From: Streptomyces malaysiense
GTDB lineage: Bacteria > Actinomycetota > Actinomycetes > Streptomycetales > Streptomycetaceae
DNA length: 64,000 bases
NCBI RefSeq assembly: GCF_000980885.2
Contig: NZ_LBDA02000015.1
Coordinates: 26,545-90,544 of the forward strand
Reading direction: 5' to 3'
Shown here in pieces: positions 29,753-37,539 of the stretch (its first letter is position 1; each line of letters starts with the position of its first letter). The notes under the pieces were generated by a model that searched no databases, was not told the origin of the DNA, and saw only the letters and a list, made by a program, of their open reading frames with translations. The position numbers and the translations under genes are program-made.

Positions 29753-30888
29753 GCGCTCACCTCCCGGCACGCGCGGTAGAAGTCCGTCCAGCCCTCGCGC
29801 TCGCGCACGACCGTCTCCAGGTACTCCTGCCAGACGACCCGGTCGGCCGCCGGATCGCGCACGACGGCGCCGAGGATGCCGGCGGCGACATCGGCCGGGC
29901 GCAGCACGCCGTCGCCGAAGTGGGCGGCGAGCGCGAGGCCGCCCGTGACGACGGAGATCGCCTCGGCCGTGGAGAGGGTGCCGCTGGGCGACTTCACCTT
30001 CGTACGGCCGTCGCCGGTCAGCCCGTCGCGCAGCTCGCGGAAGACGGTCACGACACGGCGGATCTCGGTCTTCCCGTCCGGCGCGGCCGGCAGATCGAGG
30101 GAGCGGCCGATCTGTTCGACGCGGCGGGTGACGATGTCCACCTCGGCCTCGGCGCTCTCCGGCAGCGGCAGCACGACGGTGTTGAAGCGGCGGCGCAGCG
30201 CGCTGGAGAGGTCGTTGACCCCTCGGTCGCGGTCGTTGGCGGTGGCGATGAGGTTGAAGCCGCGGACCGCCTGGACCTCCTCGCCCAGCTCCGGGACGGG
30301 CAGGGTCTTCTCGGACAGGATGGTGATCAGCGTGTCCTGCACGTCGGCCGGGATGCGGGTCAGCTCCTCGACCCGGGCGGTCCTGCCCTCGGCCATGGCG
30401 CGCATGACGGGGCTGGGCACGAGGGCGTCGCGGCTGGGGCCGTGGGCGAGCAGCCGCGCGTAGTTCCAGCCGTAGCGGATGGCCTCCTCGGGAGTGCCGG
30501 CGGTGCCCTGGACCAGCAGGGTCGAGTCGCCGCTGACGGCGGCGGCCAGATGCTCCGACACCCAGGTCTTGGCGGTGCCGGGCACCCCGAGCAGCAGCAG
30601 GGCGCGGTCGGTGGCGAGCGTGGTGACGGCGACCTCGACGATCCGGCGCGGTCCCACGTACTTCGGCGAGATCACCGTGCCGTCCGGCAGGGTGCCGCCG
30701 AGCAGGTACGTGGCCACCGCCCACGGCGACAGCTTCCAGCGGGCCGGGCGCGGCCGGTCGTCCTGCGCGGCCAGCGCGGCGAGTTCGCCCGCGAACGCGT
30801 CCTCGGCGTGCGGCCGCAGGGCCGCCGCGCTCTCGCCCGGGTGCGGCGCGGCGGTCCTGGACGGCGTGGACGCAAGGTTGGCTGACAT
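29749..30888 (-). CDS. MoxR-family AAA+ ATPase
   Basis: This 379-residue ATPase has Walker A GVPGTAKTW (101-109), a Walker B region in the segment around LTRIPADVQDTLITILSEK, sensor-1 LIATANDRDRGVNDLSSAL and the arginine finger run RRRFNTVVLPLP. These are MoxR features. Such ATPases act with VWA partners as chaperones that mature or remove proteins. The ATG at 30888 was chosen because GGAGGGGG lies eight bases upstream. It is the first gene of a three-gene operon with DUF5682 and VWA. The promoter, 30932-30954, is a near-match to the RecA-independent DNA-damage promoter. Confidence 0.92.
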   Translation of the reverse strand: MSANLASTPSRTAAPHPGESAAALRPHAEDAFAGELAALAAQDDRPRPARWKLSPWAVATYLLGGTLPDGTVISPKYVGPRRIVEVAVTTLATDRALLLLGVPGTAKTWVSEHLAAAVSGDSTLLVQGTAGTPEEAIRYGWNYARLLAHGPSRDALVPSPVMRAMAEGRTARVEELTRIPADVQDTLITILSEKTLPVPELGEEVQAVRGFNLIATANDRDRGVNDLSSALRRRFNTVVLPLPESAEAEVDIVTRRVEQIGRSLDLPAAPDGKTEIRRVVTVFRELRDGLTGDGRTKVKSPSGTLSTAEAISVVTGGLALAAHFGDGVLRPADVAAGILGAVVRDPAADRVVWQEYLETVVREREGWTDFYRACREVSA

Positions 30889-30931
30889 GGCTGAGGCCCC
30901 CTCCAGCTCGGCCGGTTCGGATCTGCGACCA

Positions 30932-30954
30932 ACGATGGACCACCCCACTGACAA
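30932..30954 (-). promoter_or_regulatory. PafBC-type DNA-damage promoter of the MoxR operon
   Basis: On the minus strand TTGTCAGTG (30954-30946), eight bases, then CATCGT (30937-30932) matches the actinobacterial RecA/LexA-independent damage promoter TTGTCRGTG-N8-TAnnnT with one mismatch (C for T in the -10). A 43-base leader with a ribosome site precedes the ATG. The match is read directly; activation by PafBC is inferred. Confidence 0.7.
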
Positions 30955-31002
30955 TCGCTCTGACCAGCACGAACGCTCACGCAGGGCCGATTGTCAGTGG
31001 GG
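30943..31002. promoter_or_regulatory. 15-bp perfect inverted repeat joining two divergent damage promoters
   Basis: CCCCACTGACAATCG (30943-30957) and CGATTGTCAGTGGGG (30988-31002) are exact reverse complements, 30 bases apart. Each arm contains the TTGTCAGTG element of one of the two divergent promoters, so both operons are probably switched together. Confidence 0.85.
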
Positions 31003-31013
31003 CGATCTACCGT
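30991..31013 (+). promoter_or_regulatory. PafBC-type DNA-damage promoter of the SWIM/DUF5691 operon
   Basis: TTGTCAGTG (30991-30999), eight bases, then TACCGT (31008-31013) is an exact match to TTGTCRGTG-N8-TAnnnT. The -10 ends seven bases before the ATG at 31021, so transcription should begin at or next to the start codon and give a leaderless mRNA. Confidence 0.82.
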
Positions 31014-31020
31014 CGGGGAC

Positions 31021-32361
31021 ATGACTGAGCAGGGGGTGCGCTGGACCGCGGACCAGGTGCTGGCACTGGCGCCTGACGCCACGTCACGCAAAGCGGCCGG
31101 CAGGCTCGGCACGGCCGGTCCGTGGTCCGAGGCGGGGAGCGGGAAGGAGTCGGTGTGGGGGCTGTGCAAGGGCGGTGGCAGCAGGCCGTACCGGACGGTG
31201 GTCGACCTCACCGGGCCCGCGTACGGGTGCAGTTGTCCGAGCCGTAAGTTCCCGTGCAAGCACGCGCTCGGACTGCTTCTGCTGTGGGCGGGGGACGGCG
31301 GTTCGGTGCCCGCCCGCGCCGAACCGCCGGACTGGGCCGGGCAGTGGCTCGCGGGCAGACGGGAACGCGTGCGGGACGAGCGGCCGGGGGGCGGCCCCGG
31401 CGCTGCGGCCGCCGATCCGGAGGCGGCCCGGCGCCGCGCCGAGCGCCGGGCCGAGCGGGTCACCGCGGGCGCGACCGAACTGGAGCGGCGCCTGGCCGAC
31501 CTGCTGCGCGGCGGCCTCGCCGCGGCCGAACAGGCGGGGTACGGACTGTGGGAGGAGACGGCGGCCCGCATGGTCGACGCCCAGGCTCCCGGACTGGCCG
31601 CGCGGGTACGGGAGCTGGGGTCGATACCGGCGTCCGGCGCGGGCTGGCCGGCCCGGTTGCTGGAGGAGTGCGCGCTGGTGCACCTGCTCGACCAGGGCTG
31701 GCTGCGCCGCGACCTGCTGCCGGAGCCCCTCGCGGCCACGGTCCGCTCCCGGCTCGGCCTGCCCGCCCCGGCAAACGGGCCGCCCGAGCGCGACCGCTGG
31801 CTGGTCCTCGCCCGGTACGACACGGCGGACGCGAAGCTGACGACCCGCAGGATCTGGCTGTACGGCGCCGCGTCGCACCGGATCCGGCTGCTGCTGTCCT
31901 ACGGCGCGGGCGGCCGGGCCCCCGAGCTGTCGCTGCCGGTGGGTCTCGCCCTGGACGCCGAGCTGTCCGTGTATCCGGGTGCCGGTCAGCTCCGGGCCGC
32001 GCTGGGCGAGCGGTTCGCGGCGCCCGCGCCGGCCGGCCCGTGCCCTCCGGGTGTCACCACGGCCGAGGCCGTGGCCCGGTACGGCACCGCCCTGCGTGCG
32101 GACCCCTGGCTGGAGTCCGTCCCGGCGGTCCTGGAGCGGGTCGTTCCGGTGCCGGACGCCGAGCGGTGGCAGCTGGCCGACGCCGACGCCGACTCGGCCC
32201 TGCCCCTCACCCGCTCCGCCCGCTCCCGCCCCGGCCTGTGGCGCCTGCTCGCCCTGTCCGGTGGTGCCCCCGTCACGGTCTTCGGCGAGTGCGGCCACCG
32301 GGGCTTCACCCCGCTCACGGCATGGCCGGAGGGCGGCGGGGAGGCGGTGCCGCTGTGCTGA
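31021..32361 (+). CDS. SWIM zinc-finger protein
   Basis: This 446-residue cytoplasmic protein has a canonical SWIM zinc-binding motif, C70-S-C72-x6-C79-K-H81 (YGCSCPSRKFPCKHALG). In the family this motif binds nucleic acid or protein partners, for instance in recombination-linked proteins. The rest is alpha/beta with an Arg-rich helix near 140-165 and no other domain that I recognise. ATG at 31021 was chosen because the damage promoter ends just before it. It is followed by DUF5691 after 38 bases with a GAAGGGAAGG ribosome site. It is divergent from the MoxR operon and shares its inverted-repeat promoter. DNA binding is inferred. Confidence 0.88.
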   Translation: MTEQGVRWTADQVLALAPDATSRKAAGRLGTAGPWSEAGSGKESVWGLCKGGGSRPYRTVVDLTGPAYGCSCPSRKFPCKHALGLLLLWAGDGGSVPARAEPPDWAGQWLAGRRERVRDERPGGGPGAAAADPEAARRRAERRAERVTAGATELERRLADLLRGGLAAAEQAGYGLWEETAARMVDAQAPGLAARVRELGSIPASGAGWPARLLEECALVHLLDQGWLRRDLLPEPLAATVRSRLGLPAPANGPPERDRWLVLARYDTADAKLTTRRIWLYGAASHRIRLLLSYGAGGRAPELSLPVGLALDAELSVYPGAGQLRAALGERFAAPAPAGPCPPGVTTAEAVARYGTALRADPWLESVPAVLERVVPVPDAERWQLADADADSALPLTRSARSRPGLWRLLALSGGAPVTVFGECGHRGFTPLTAWPEGGGEAVPLC

Positions 32362-32399
32362 CCGCCCCGCCCCACTCCACCCGAAGGGAAGGCAACGCG

Positions 32400-34031
32400 A
32401 TGAACGGCACCGCACCCCGCCCGGACGCCGAGAGCGGCTGGGCGGACCTGGTCACCACCGCGCTCCTCGGCACCGACCGGCGCCCGCCCGCTCGGCTCGT
32501 TCCCGGCCGCCCGGCCCCGGTCACGCTGCTGGACGCGGCCGCCGAGGCGACCGTACGGCGGCGGGCCGGACTGCGGGCCGCACGGGCCGCGCGGCGGCCG
32601 GAGCGGGCTCCGGAGGATCCCCGACCGGCGCTGCCGCCTGCCGCGGCGGGCCGGCTGGCGGCGCTGCTGGCCGAGCGTTCCGGCGGCGCCGGCGGCGGGC
32701 GCCGGGGCAGCTCCCCGGACCTGATGGAGCTGCTCCCGCAGTGGCTCGCGGCGGCCAACGGACACGGGTACGCGGCCCCCACGCAGGCGCTCCCCGCACT
32801 GCTGGACGCGGCCCGGGGGCGTACGGACCTGCGCCCGGCGGCGCTGGCCTTCGCCGGGCCCCGGGCGCTGTGGCTGGCCCGGTTCAACCCGGACTGGCGG
32901 TTCGCCCTGCGCACGGCCCCCGGCGGCGCGGCGCTCCCGGATCCCGGCGACGCGGAGGCGGTCCGGGAGCTGTGGGAGGAGGGCCTGTTCGCCGAGCGGG
33001 TGGCCCTGCTGGGCGCGCTGCGGGCCCGCTCCCCAAAGCTCGCCCGTGCGTTGCTGGCCGGCACCTGGCCGACGGAGCGGGCGGAGGACCGGCTGATGTT
33101 CCTGGACTCGCTGCGCGCGGGCCTGTCCGCGGCGGACGAGCCGTTCCTGGAGAAGGCGCTGGGCGACCGCGGCCGCAACGTCCGGGCCACGGCGGCGGAA
33201 CTGCTGTCCGCGCTGCCGGGTTCGGCGCTGGCCGCGCGGATGGCCGTGCGGGCCACGGCGTGTGTGGCCCTGGACCGTTCGGGAGACGGCCCGCTGATCG
33301 TGGTGGAGGCGCCGCACGAGTGCGACTCCGGTATGGAGCGCGACGGAGTGGTGGCCACCCCGCCCGCCGGCCGGGGCGAACGGTCCTGGTGGCTCGGGCA
33401 GTTGGTGGAGGCCGCACCGCTCGGCAGCTGGCCGGAGCGGCTCGGGGGGCGCGACGCGCGGGAGATCGTGGCGCTGCCGGTGGCGGACGGCTGGCAGGGC
33501 GAGCTGCACGCGGCCTGGTGCCGGGCTGCGGTGCGGCAGCGGGACGCGCGCTGGTCGCGGGCACTGCTCGGCGCCCCGTCGGCGCCGGAGGCGGGCGGCC
33601 CGGGGGCGGTGTCGCTGGCGGAGCGCGCCAAGCTGCTGGGCACGCTGGATCCCGCGGAACGGGCGGGGTGGGTCGCCGGGTTCATCGCGGCCCACGGCCT
33701 GTCGGAGGCGTTCCAGCTGCTCGGCGTGTGCGCGGTGCCATGGTCGGCACCACTGGGCCGGGCCGTCGTGGACGCCCTGAACATCGCGCGGGACGCCGGG
33801 AGTTACCCCTGGAGCTTCAGCGGCGTGATGGGCCTCGCGGAGCGCTGCCTGGACCCCGCCGAGGCCGCCCGGCTCCAGTCCCTGCTGGCGGTACCCGACG
33901 AACGCGAGGACGCCGCGCCGGGCGCCGGCGGCTACTGGGCCGAGGCGTTCCAGCGGCTCGTCACCACGCTGCGGCTGCGGGCGGCGATGGCCGACGAGCT
34001 GAGACCGGCGCCGGCTCCGGGCGTGGGGTGA
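32400..34031 (+). CDS. DUF5691 protein
   Basis: This 543-residue helical protein matches DUF5691, a family that I associate with SWIM and MoxR/VWA neighbourhoods. Much of it looks like alpha-helical repeats, for example LLSALPGSALAARMAVRATA and RARSPKLARALLAG with WPTERAEDRLMFLDSLRAGL. It has no signal peptide, membrane helix or known catalytic motif. It would be made from the same damage-inducible transcript as the SWIM protein. Helical-repeat scaffolds often mediate protein contacts; that role is only a guess here. Confidence 0.82.
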   Translation: MNGTAPRPDAESGWADLVTTALLGTDRRPPARLVPGRPAPVTLLDAAAEATVRRRAGLRAARAARRPERAPEDPRPALPPAAAGRLAALLAERSGGAGGGRRGSSPDLMELLPQWLAAANGHGYAAPTQALPALLDAARGRTDLRPAALAFAGPRALWLARFNPDWRFALRTAPGGAALPDPGDAEAVRELWEEGLFAERVALLGALRARSPKLARALLAGTWPTERAEDRLMFLDSLRAGLSAADEPFLEKALGDRGRNVRATAAELLSALPGSALAARMAVRATACVALDRSGDGPLIVVEAPHECDSGMERDGVVATPPAGRGERSWWLGQLVEAAPLGSWPERLGGRDAREIVALPVADGWQGELHAAWCRAAVRQRDARWSRALLGAPSAPEAGGPGAVSLAERAKLLGTLDPAERAGWVAGFIAAHGLSEAFQLLGVCAVPWSAPLGRAVVDALNIARDAGSYPWSFSGVMGLAERCLDPAEAARLQSLLAVPDEREDAAPGAGGYWAEAFQRLVTTLRLRAAMADELRPAPAPGVG

Positions 34032-34161
34032 CCCGGTCGCCGGGCGTCACCGGCACGCGCACGGGACCGGACGCCGGGCACCACGGACCGATGGACCGAC
34101 GGCCCCGACGGGCACGCGGCCGGAGGACCGGCCCGCCCCGCTCCCGGTCCGCCGCGCCGCC

Positions 34162-34584
34162 TCAGCCCCCGGACGCCGCCGGCTGACGCGCGTTCTCCCT
34201 GACCCACTCCACGATCGACGCGGTCGTCGCGCCCGGGGTGAAGATCTCAGCGACGCCCTTCTCCTTGAGCGGCGGGATGTCCTCCTCCGGGATGATGCCG
34301 CCGCCGAAGACCAGGATGTCCTCGGCGTCACGCTCCCTGAGCAGGTCGATGACCGCGGCGAAGAGGGTGTTGTGCGCGCCGGAGAGGATGGACAGGCCGA
34401 TCGCGTCGGCGTCCTCCTGGAGCGCGGTGTCCACGATCTGCTCGGGCGTCTGGTGCAGCCCGGTGTAGATGACCTCCATCCCGGCGTCCCGCAGGGCGCG
34501 CGCGATGACCTTGGCCCCCCGGTCGTGGCCGTCGAGGCCCGGCTTGGCGACCACCACACGGATCGGACCGGCTGCCACACCCAT
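34162..34584 (-). CDS. icmB: Isobutyryl-CoA mutase small (B12-binding) subunit
   Basis: This 140-residue cobalamin-binding domain has the base-off motif [18 protein letters not shown] with the cobalt-ligating histidine, then [12 protein letters not shown] and [20 protein letters not shown]. Sequence and length match IcmB, which pairs with the separately encoded large subunit IcmA to interconvert isobutyryl-CoA and n-butyryl-CoA. That reaction feeds valine breakdown into polyketide precursors. The ATG at 34584 follows GGGAGG. No mutase large subunit or MeaB-type chaperone lies in this window. A generic methylmalonyl-CoA-mutase-type B12 subunit is the alternative. Confidence 0.88.
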   Translation of the reverse strand: MGVAAGPIRVVVAKPGLDGHDRGAKVIARALRDAGMEVIYTGLHQTPEQIVDTALQEDADAIGLSILSGAHNTLFAAVIDLLRERDAEDILVFGGGIIPEEDIPPLKEKGVAEIFTPGATTASIVEWVRENARQPAASGG

Positions 34585-34865
34585 CACTGCCTCCCTCACA
34601 CGACCCCGTCACGCGAGCACCTCGCTCGGCCGCGCCATACGACCGCGGCGGCGGCGCGCGGCCGGCGGAGGCGCTCGCCGCCGCCTTCCGACAAGTACCC
34701 CGCTTTCGGCACGCCCCGCCACCCGGCGCGAGGTGAACGGACGTTGTCCCCAGCATCCCGCGCCCGGCGGTTTTACGGTGCGCGGCGACGGGGCATTATT
34801 TGAGTGGGACATGCAGGCACACGGGGGATGGAGCCGTCCGCCGGTGTGCCGACGGGAGGTCGGCC

Positions 34866-35720
34866 ATGAAGGTCACCGGAGTAGTGCCACTCTTCTCCCC
34901 GTACGCGTACTGCCGCCGCCTGTGGCCGGGCAAACTGGCCGGGCTGTCGGTGACACTGCTGAAGGCGACCGCCCTGGACGCCGCGATCCTCGCCGGACAC
35001 GTCCTGCTGTATCCGACCGGCCTCTTCCAGGAGCGCCTGGCCCCCGACGTACCGTCCGGCGGCGCCGCCCGGCTGCCGGTCCGCCCCGGCCCCCCGGTCG
35101 TGCTGCTGCACGGCTTCATCGACAACCGCTCGGTGTTCGTGCTGCTGCGCCGCAGCCTCGCCCAGCACGGCGGGCAGCGCGTCGAATCGCTCAACTACTC
35201 GCCGCTGACCTGCGACATCCGCACCGCCGCCGAGCTGTTCGGGCGGCACGTGGAGGGGATCTGCGAGCGCACCGGCAGCGACCGCGTGGACATCGTGGGA
35301 CACAGCCTCGGCGGTCTGATCGCCCGGTACTACGCGCAGTGCATGGGCGGTGACCTGCGCGTACGCACACTGGTCACCCTCGGTACCCCGCACTCCGGCA
35401 CCCGGGTCGCGCCGCTCGCCGACGCTCATCCCATCGTGCGCCAGATGCGGCCCGGTTCGCAGGTCATCGAGGAGCTGGGCCGTCCCGCGCCCGGCTGCCG
35501 CACCCGGTTCGTCAGCTTCTGGAGCGACCTGGACCCGCTGATGGACCCGCTGGAGACGGCCTGTCTGGACCATCCCGACCTCGACGCGCGCAACATCCGG
35601 GTGACCGGCATCGGCCATCTCGCCCTGCCGGTGCATCCCGCCGTGGCGGCCGGGATACGCGAGGCGCTGGACTTCGCCGACGCCGCGGAGCGGCCCGCGA
35701 ACGGTCTGACGGTGGCGTGA
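34866..35720 (+). CDS. Membrane-associated alpha/beta-hydrolase (lipase-like)
   Basis: This 284-residue protein has a hydrophobic N-terminal stretch (LSVTLLKATALDAAILAGHVLLY) likely to anchor or export it. An alpha/beta-hydrolase domain follows, with oxyanion motif VVLLHGFIDNRS, nucleophile elbow VGHSLGGLIARYYA, catalytic aspartate in FWSDLDPLMDP and histidine in VTGIGHLALPVHP. The LGTPHSG segment is typical of bacterial triacylglycerol lipases and esterases. The ATG follows GACGGGAGGTC. It stands alone between icmB and the M23 peptidase. The substrate is unknown. Confidence 0.85.
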   Translation: MKVTGVVPLFSPYAYCRRLWPGKLAGLSVTLLKATALDAAILAGHVLLYPTGLFQERLAPDVPSGGAARLPVRPGPPVVLLHGFIDNRSVFVLLRRSLAQHGGQRVESLNYSPLTCDIRTAAELFGRHVEGICERTGSDRVDIVGHSLGGLIARYYAQCMGGDLRVRTLVTLGTPHSGTRVAPLADAHPIVRQMRPGSQVIEELGRPAPGCRTRFVSFWSDLDPLMDPLETACLDHPDLDARNIRVTGIGHLALPVHPAVAAGIREALDFADAAERPANGLTVA

Positions 35721-35869
35721 GGCCGCCGAGCGCGCCGTGAGGGGCGCATCCCGCCGTCCCACAGCCGCCTGACATCGAACACACATCGAACAGAAAGCCA
35801 AACTCGGGTCGAGCGCTCCCCGAAACAGCGCCGAATGCCCGTTTCCGGTCCAGCGAAACCGGCCGAAGA

Positions 35870-35899
35870 TTGTCGCGCCCGCATACCGCCGGGTACAGT
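35870..35899 (+). promoter_or_regulatory. Housekeeping-type promoter of the M23 peptidase gene
   Basis: TTGTCG (35870-35875) and TACAGT (35894-35899) are 18 bases apart, a good fit to the HrdB-type consensus. They lie about 50 bases upstream of the GTG start. Confidence 0.6.
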
Positions 35900-35947
35900 C
35901 GCCGCACTGCTCTGGCAGCCCCTGTTGTCGAGGCGAAAGAGAAGTTG

Positions 35948-37462
35948 GTGAACGACCGTCACCCGTCGGGGACCCTGACCACCCCGGCCCCGGCTTCCGA
36001 CGCCTCCGCGGCTCCCCCGGCGTCGTACGGCACCCCGGAAGTCCCCTACGACGACTTCACCACGTACGGCGGCTACGACGCCACCGGTTTCACCAGTGGT
36101 TCCGCCGCGGGCCTCACCCCGGACGCGCCCTCCGGCCACTTCCCCGGCGGCACTCATGCCACGGGTGAATATGCCACCGGCCAATGGTACTCCGACGCCG
36201 TGCCGGCCCCCGCCTACGGCGCCTACGCGCCCCAGCACCAGGCCGGTTACGACACGGGTGCCTACGACAGCACCGCCTGGACCGTCCCCGCGCAGGCCGC
36301 GGGCAACGAGGTGAGCGGCCAGTGGGACGCGGGCGCCTGGCTGCACCCCGACCACTCCGGCACCCCCGTCGCCACACAGCAGTGGGAGTGGGGCACCCAG
36401 ACCTTCGACACGGGCGCGTACGACGCCACGCAGTGGAACTCCGCCGGGCCGGTCGCGGCGGCGGGCGCCGAACAGGAGGCCGTGCCCTACGAGCAGGGGG
36501 CGGCGCCGTACGAGCACGGCGGCATGCCGTTCCAGCAGGACGGTGTGGCGTACGAGCCGGACACCGTACCGTTCGACCAGCAGGAGACCGCGACCTTCGA
36601 GGGGTTCGCCGGCCTGGACGGCACCGGTGAACCCGCCGCCGTACCGCACCTGCTGGAGAATCAGCAGGAGCCCGCACCGACTCCGGTCCCTACGGGTGGA
36701 CGCGCGGGCGCGCGGGCCGGGGCGCGTTCCCGGCGCCGTACCCCCGCGAAGCGCTCCGCGCTGCTGACCATCGCCGTTCCCTCGGCCTGTGTGGTGGGTG
36801 TCGCCGGGATCGCGGTGGCCTCCGTCGGCGCCCTGCACGACGACGGATCCACCGAGACCACCGCCTCCGCCTCGGACGCGCACGCGGTCCAGCCGTCGGT
36901 CGCCAACAGCAAGCTGGACACCCAGCTCAAGGGGCTGTCGGCGGGCGCCGACGACTTCGCCGACCGGGCGAGCCGCACCCAGGAGCGGATCGACCTCAAG
37001 CAGCAGCAGGACCAGGAGAAGAAGAAGGCGGCCGCGGAGGCCGCCCTGAAGGAACGGCTGCGGCCCAAGTTCGTGCTGCCGGTCCTCCAGAAGGGCCTCA
37101 GCGCCTACTTCGGCCAGGCCGGCGTCAACTGGATGTCCGTGCACACCGGCATCGACTTCCCCGTCGCCTACGGCACCACGGTGATGGCCGCGACCGACGG
37201 CACCGTCGCCACCAAGTGGAACAGCGCCTACGGCAACATGCTGATCCTGACCGCCAAGGACGGCACGCAGACCTGGTACTGCCACCTGTCCCGCTATGTC
37301 GTCGCCCCCGGTACGACCGTCAAGGCGGGCCAGCCGATCGCCCACTCCGGCAACTCCGGCAACTCCACCGGCCCGCACCTGCACTTCGAGGTACGGCCCG
37401 GGGGCGGGGCGGCGGTCGACCCGCTGCCGTGGCTGCGCAGCCACGGGCTCGACCCCACGTAA
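35948..37462 (+). CDS. M23-family cell-wall peptidase with long Tyr/Gly-rich N-terminal region
   Basis: This 504-residue protein has an intracellular N-terminal region of about 270 residues rich in Tyr, Gly, Thr, Ala and Asp (YGGYDATGFTSG, then repeats around YEQGAAPYEHG). A basic RRRTPAKR run and one membrane helix (SACVVGVAGIAVASVGAL) precede a coiled-coil segment (RIDLKQQQDQEKKKAAAEAA). The C-terminal LytM/M23 zinc peptidase domain has HTGIDF and HLHFE motifs. M23 enzymes cut peptidoglycan cross-links; a coiled coil before the domain is common in amidase activators and endopeptidases. GTG at 35948 was chosen over other codons because family-like sequence begins here. Cysteines are absent. 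Confidence 0.85.
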   Translation: MNDRHPSGTLTTPAPASDASAAPPASYGTPEVPYDDFTTYGGYDATGFTSGSAAGLTPDAPSGHFPGGTHATGEYATGQWYSDAVPAPAYGAYAPQHQAGYDTGAYDSTAWTVPAQAAGNEVSGQWDAGAWLHPDHSGTPVATQQWEWGTQTFDTGAYDATQWNSAGPVAAAGAEQEAVPYEQGAAPYEHGGMPFQQDGVAYEPDTVPFDQQETATFEGFAGLDGTGEPAAVPHLLENQQEPAPTPVPTGGRAGARAGARSRRRTPAKRSALLTIAVPSACVVGVAGIAVASVGALHDDGSTETTASASDAHAVQPSVANSKLDTQLKGLSAGADDFADRASRTQERIDLKQQQDQEKKKAAAEAALKERLRPKFVLPVLQKGLSAYFGQAGVNWMSVHTGIDFPVAYGTTVMAATDGTVATKWNSAYGNMLILTAKDGTQTWYCHLSRYVVAPGTTVKAGQPIAHSGNSGNSTGPHLHFEVRPGGGAAVDPLPWLRSHGLDPT

Positions 37463-37500
37463 CCAGGACGTCGAACGAAACCGGAACGTCCGGCTGAGAC

Positions 37501-37526
37501 GGGGCCCCGCCGATGGCGAGGGCCCC
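37501..37526. terminator. Weak hairpin between the M23 gene and pcrA
   Basis: GGGGCCC (37501-37507) pairs with GGGCCCC (37520-37526) across a 12-base loop, between two convergent stop codons. Confidence 0.5.
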
Positions 37527-37539
37527 TTCCCGCGTCCGC

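Noticed and set aside
27293..29779. 828-residue plus-strand open frame over DUF5682
   Set aside because: Antisense shadow of the DUF5682 gene with Gln/Gly/Arg-rich low-complexity sequence; no start signal or domain.
32315..33784. Long minus-strand Ser/Ala/Arg-rich frame opposite DUF5691
   Set aside because: Composition is that of an antisense frame; DUF5691 on the plus strand has the family match and ribosome site.
35721..35947. c-di-AMP riboswitch before the M23 peptidase gene
   Set aside because: Only an ordinary -35/-10 promoter with a short leader is visible; the leader after the -10 is too short for this element.
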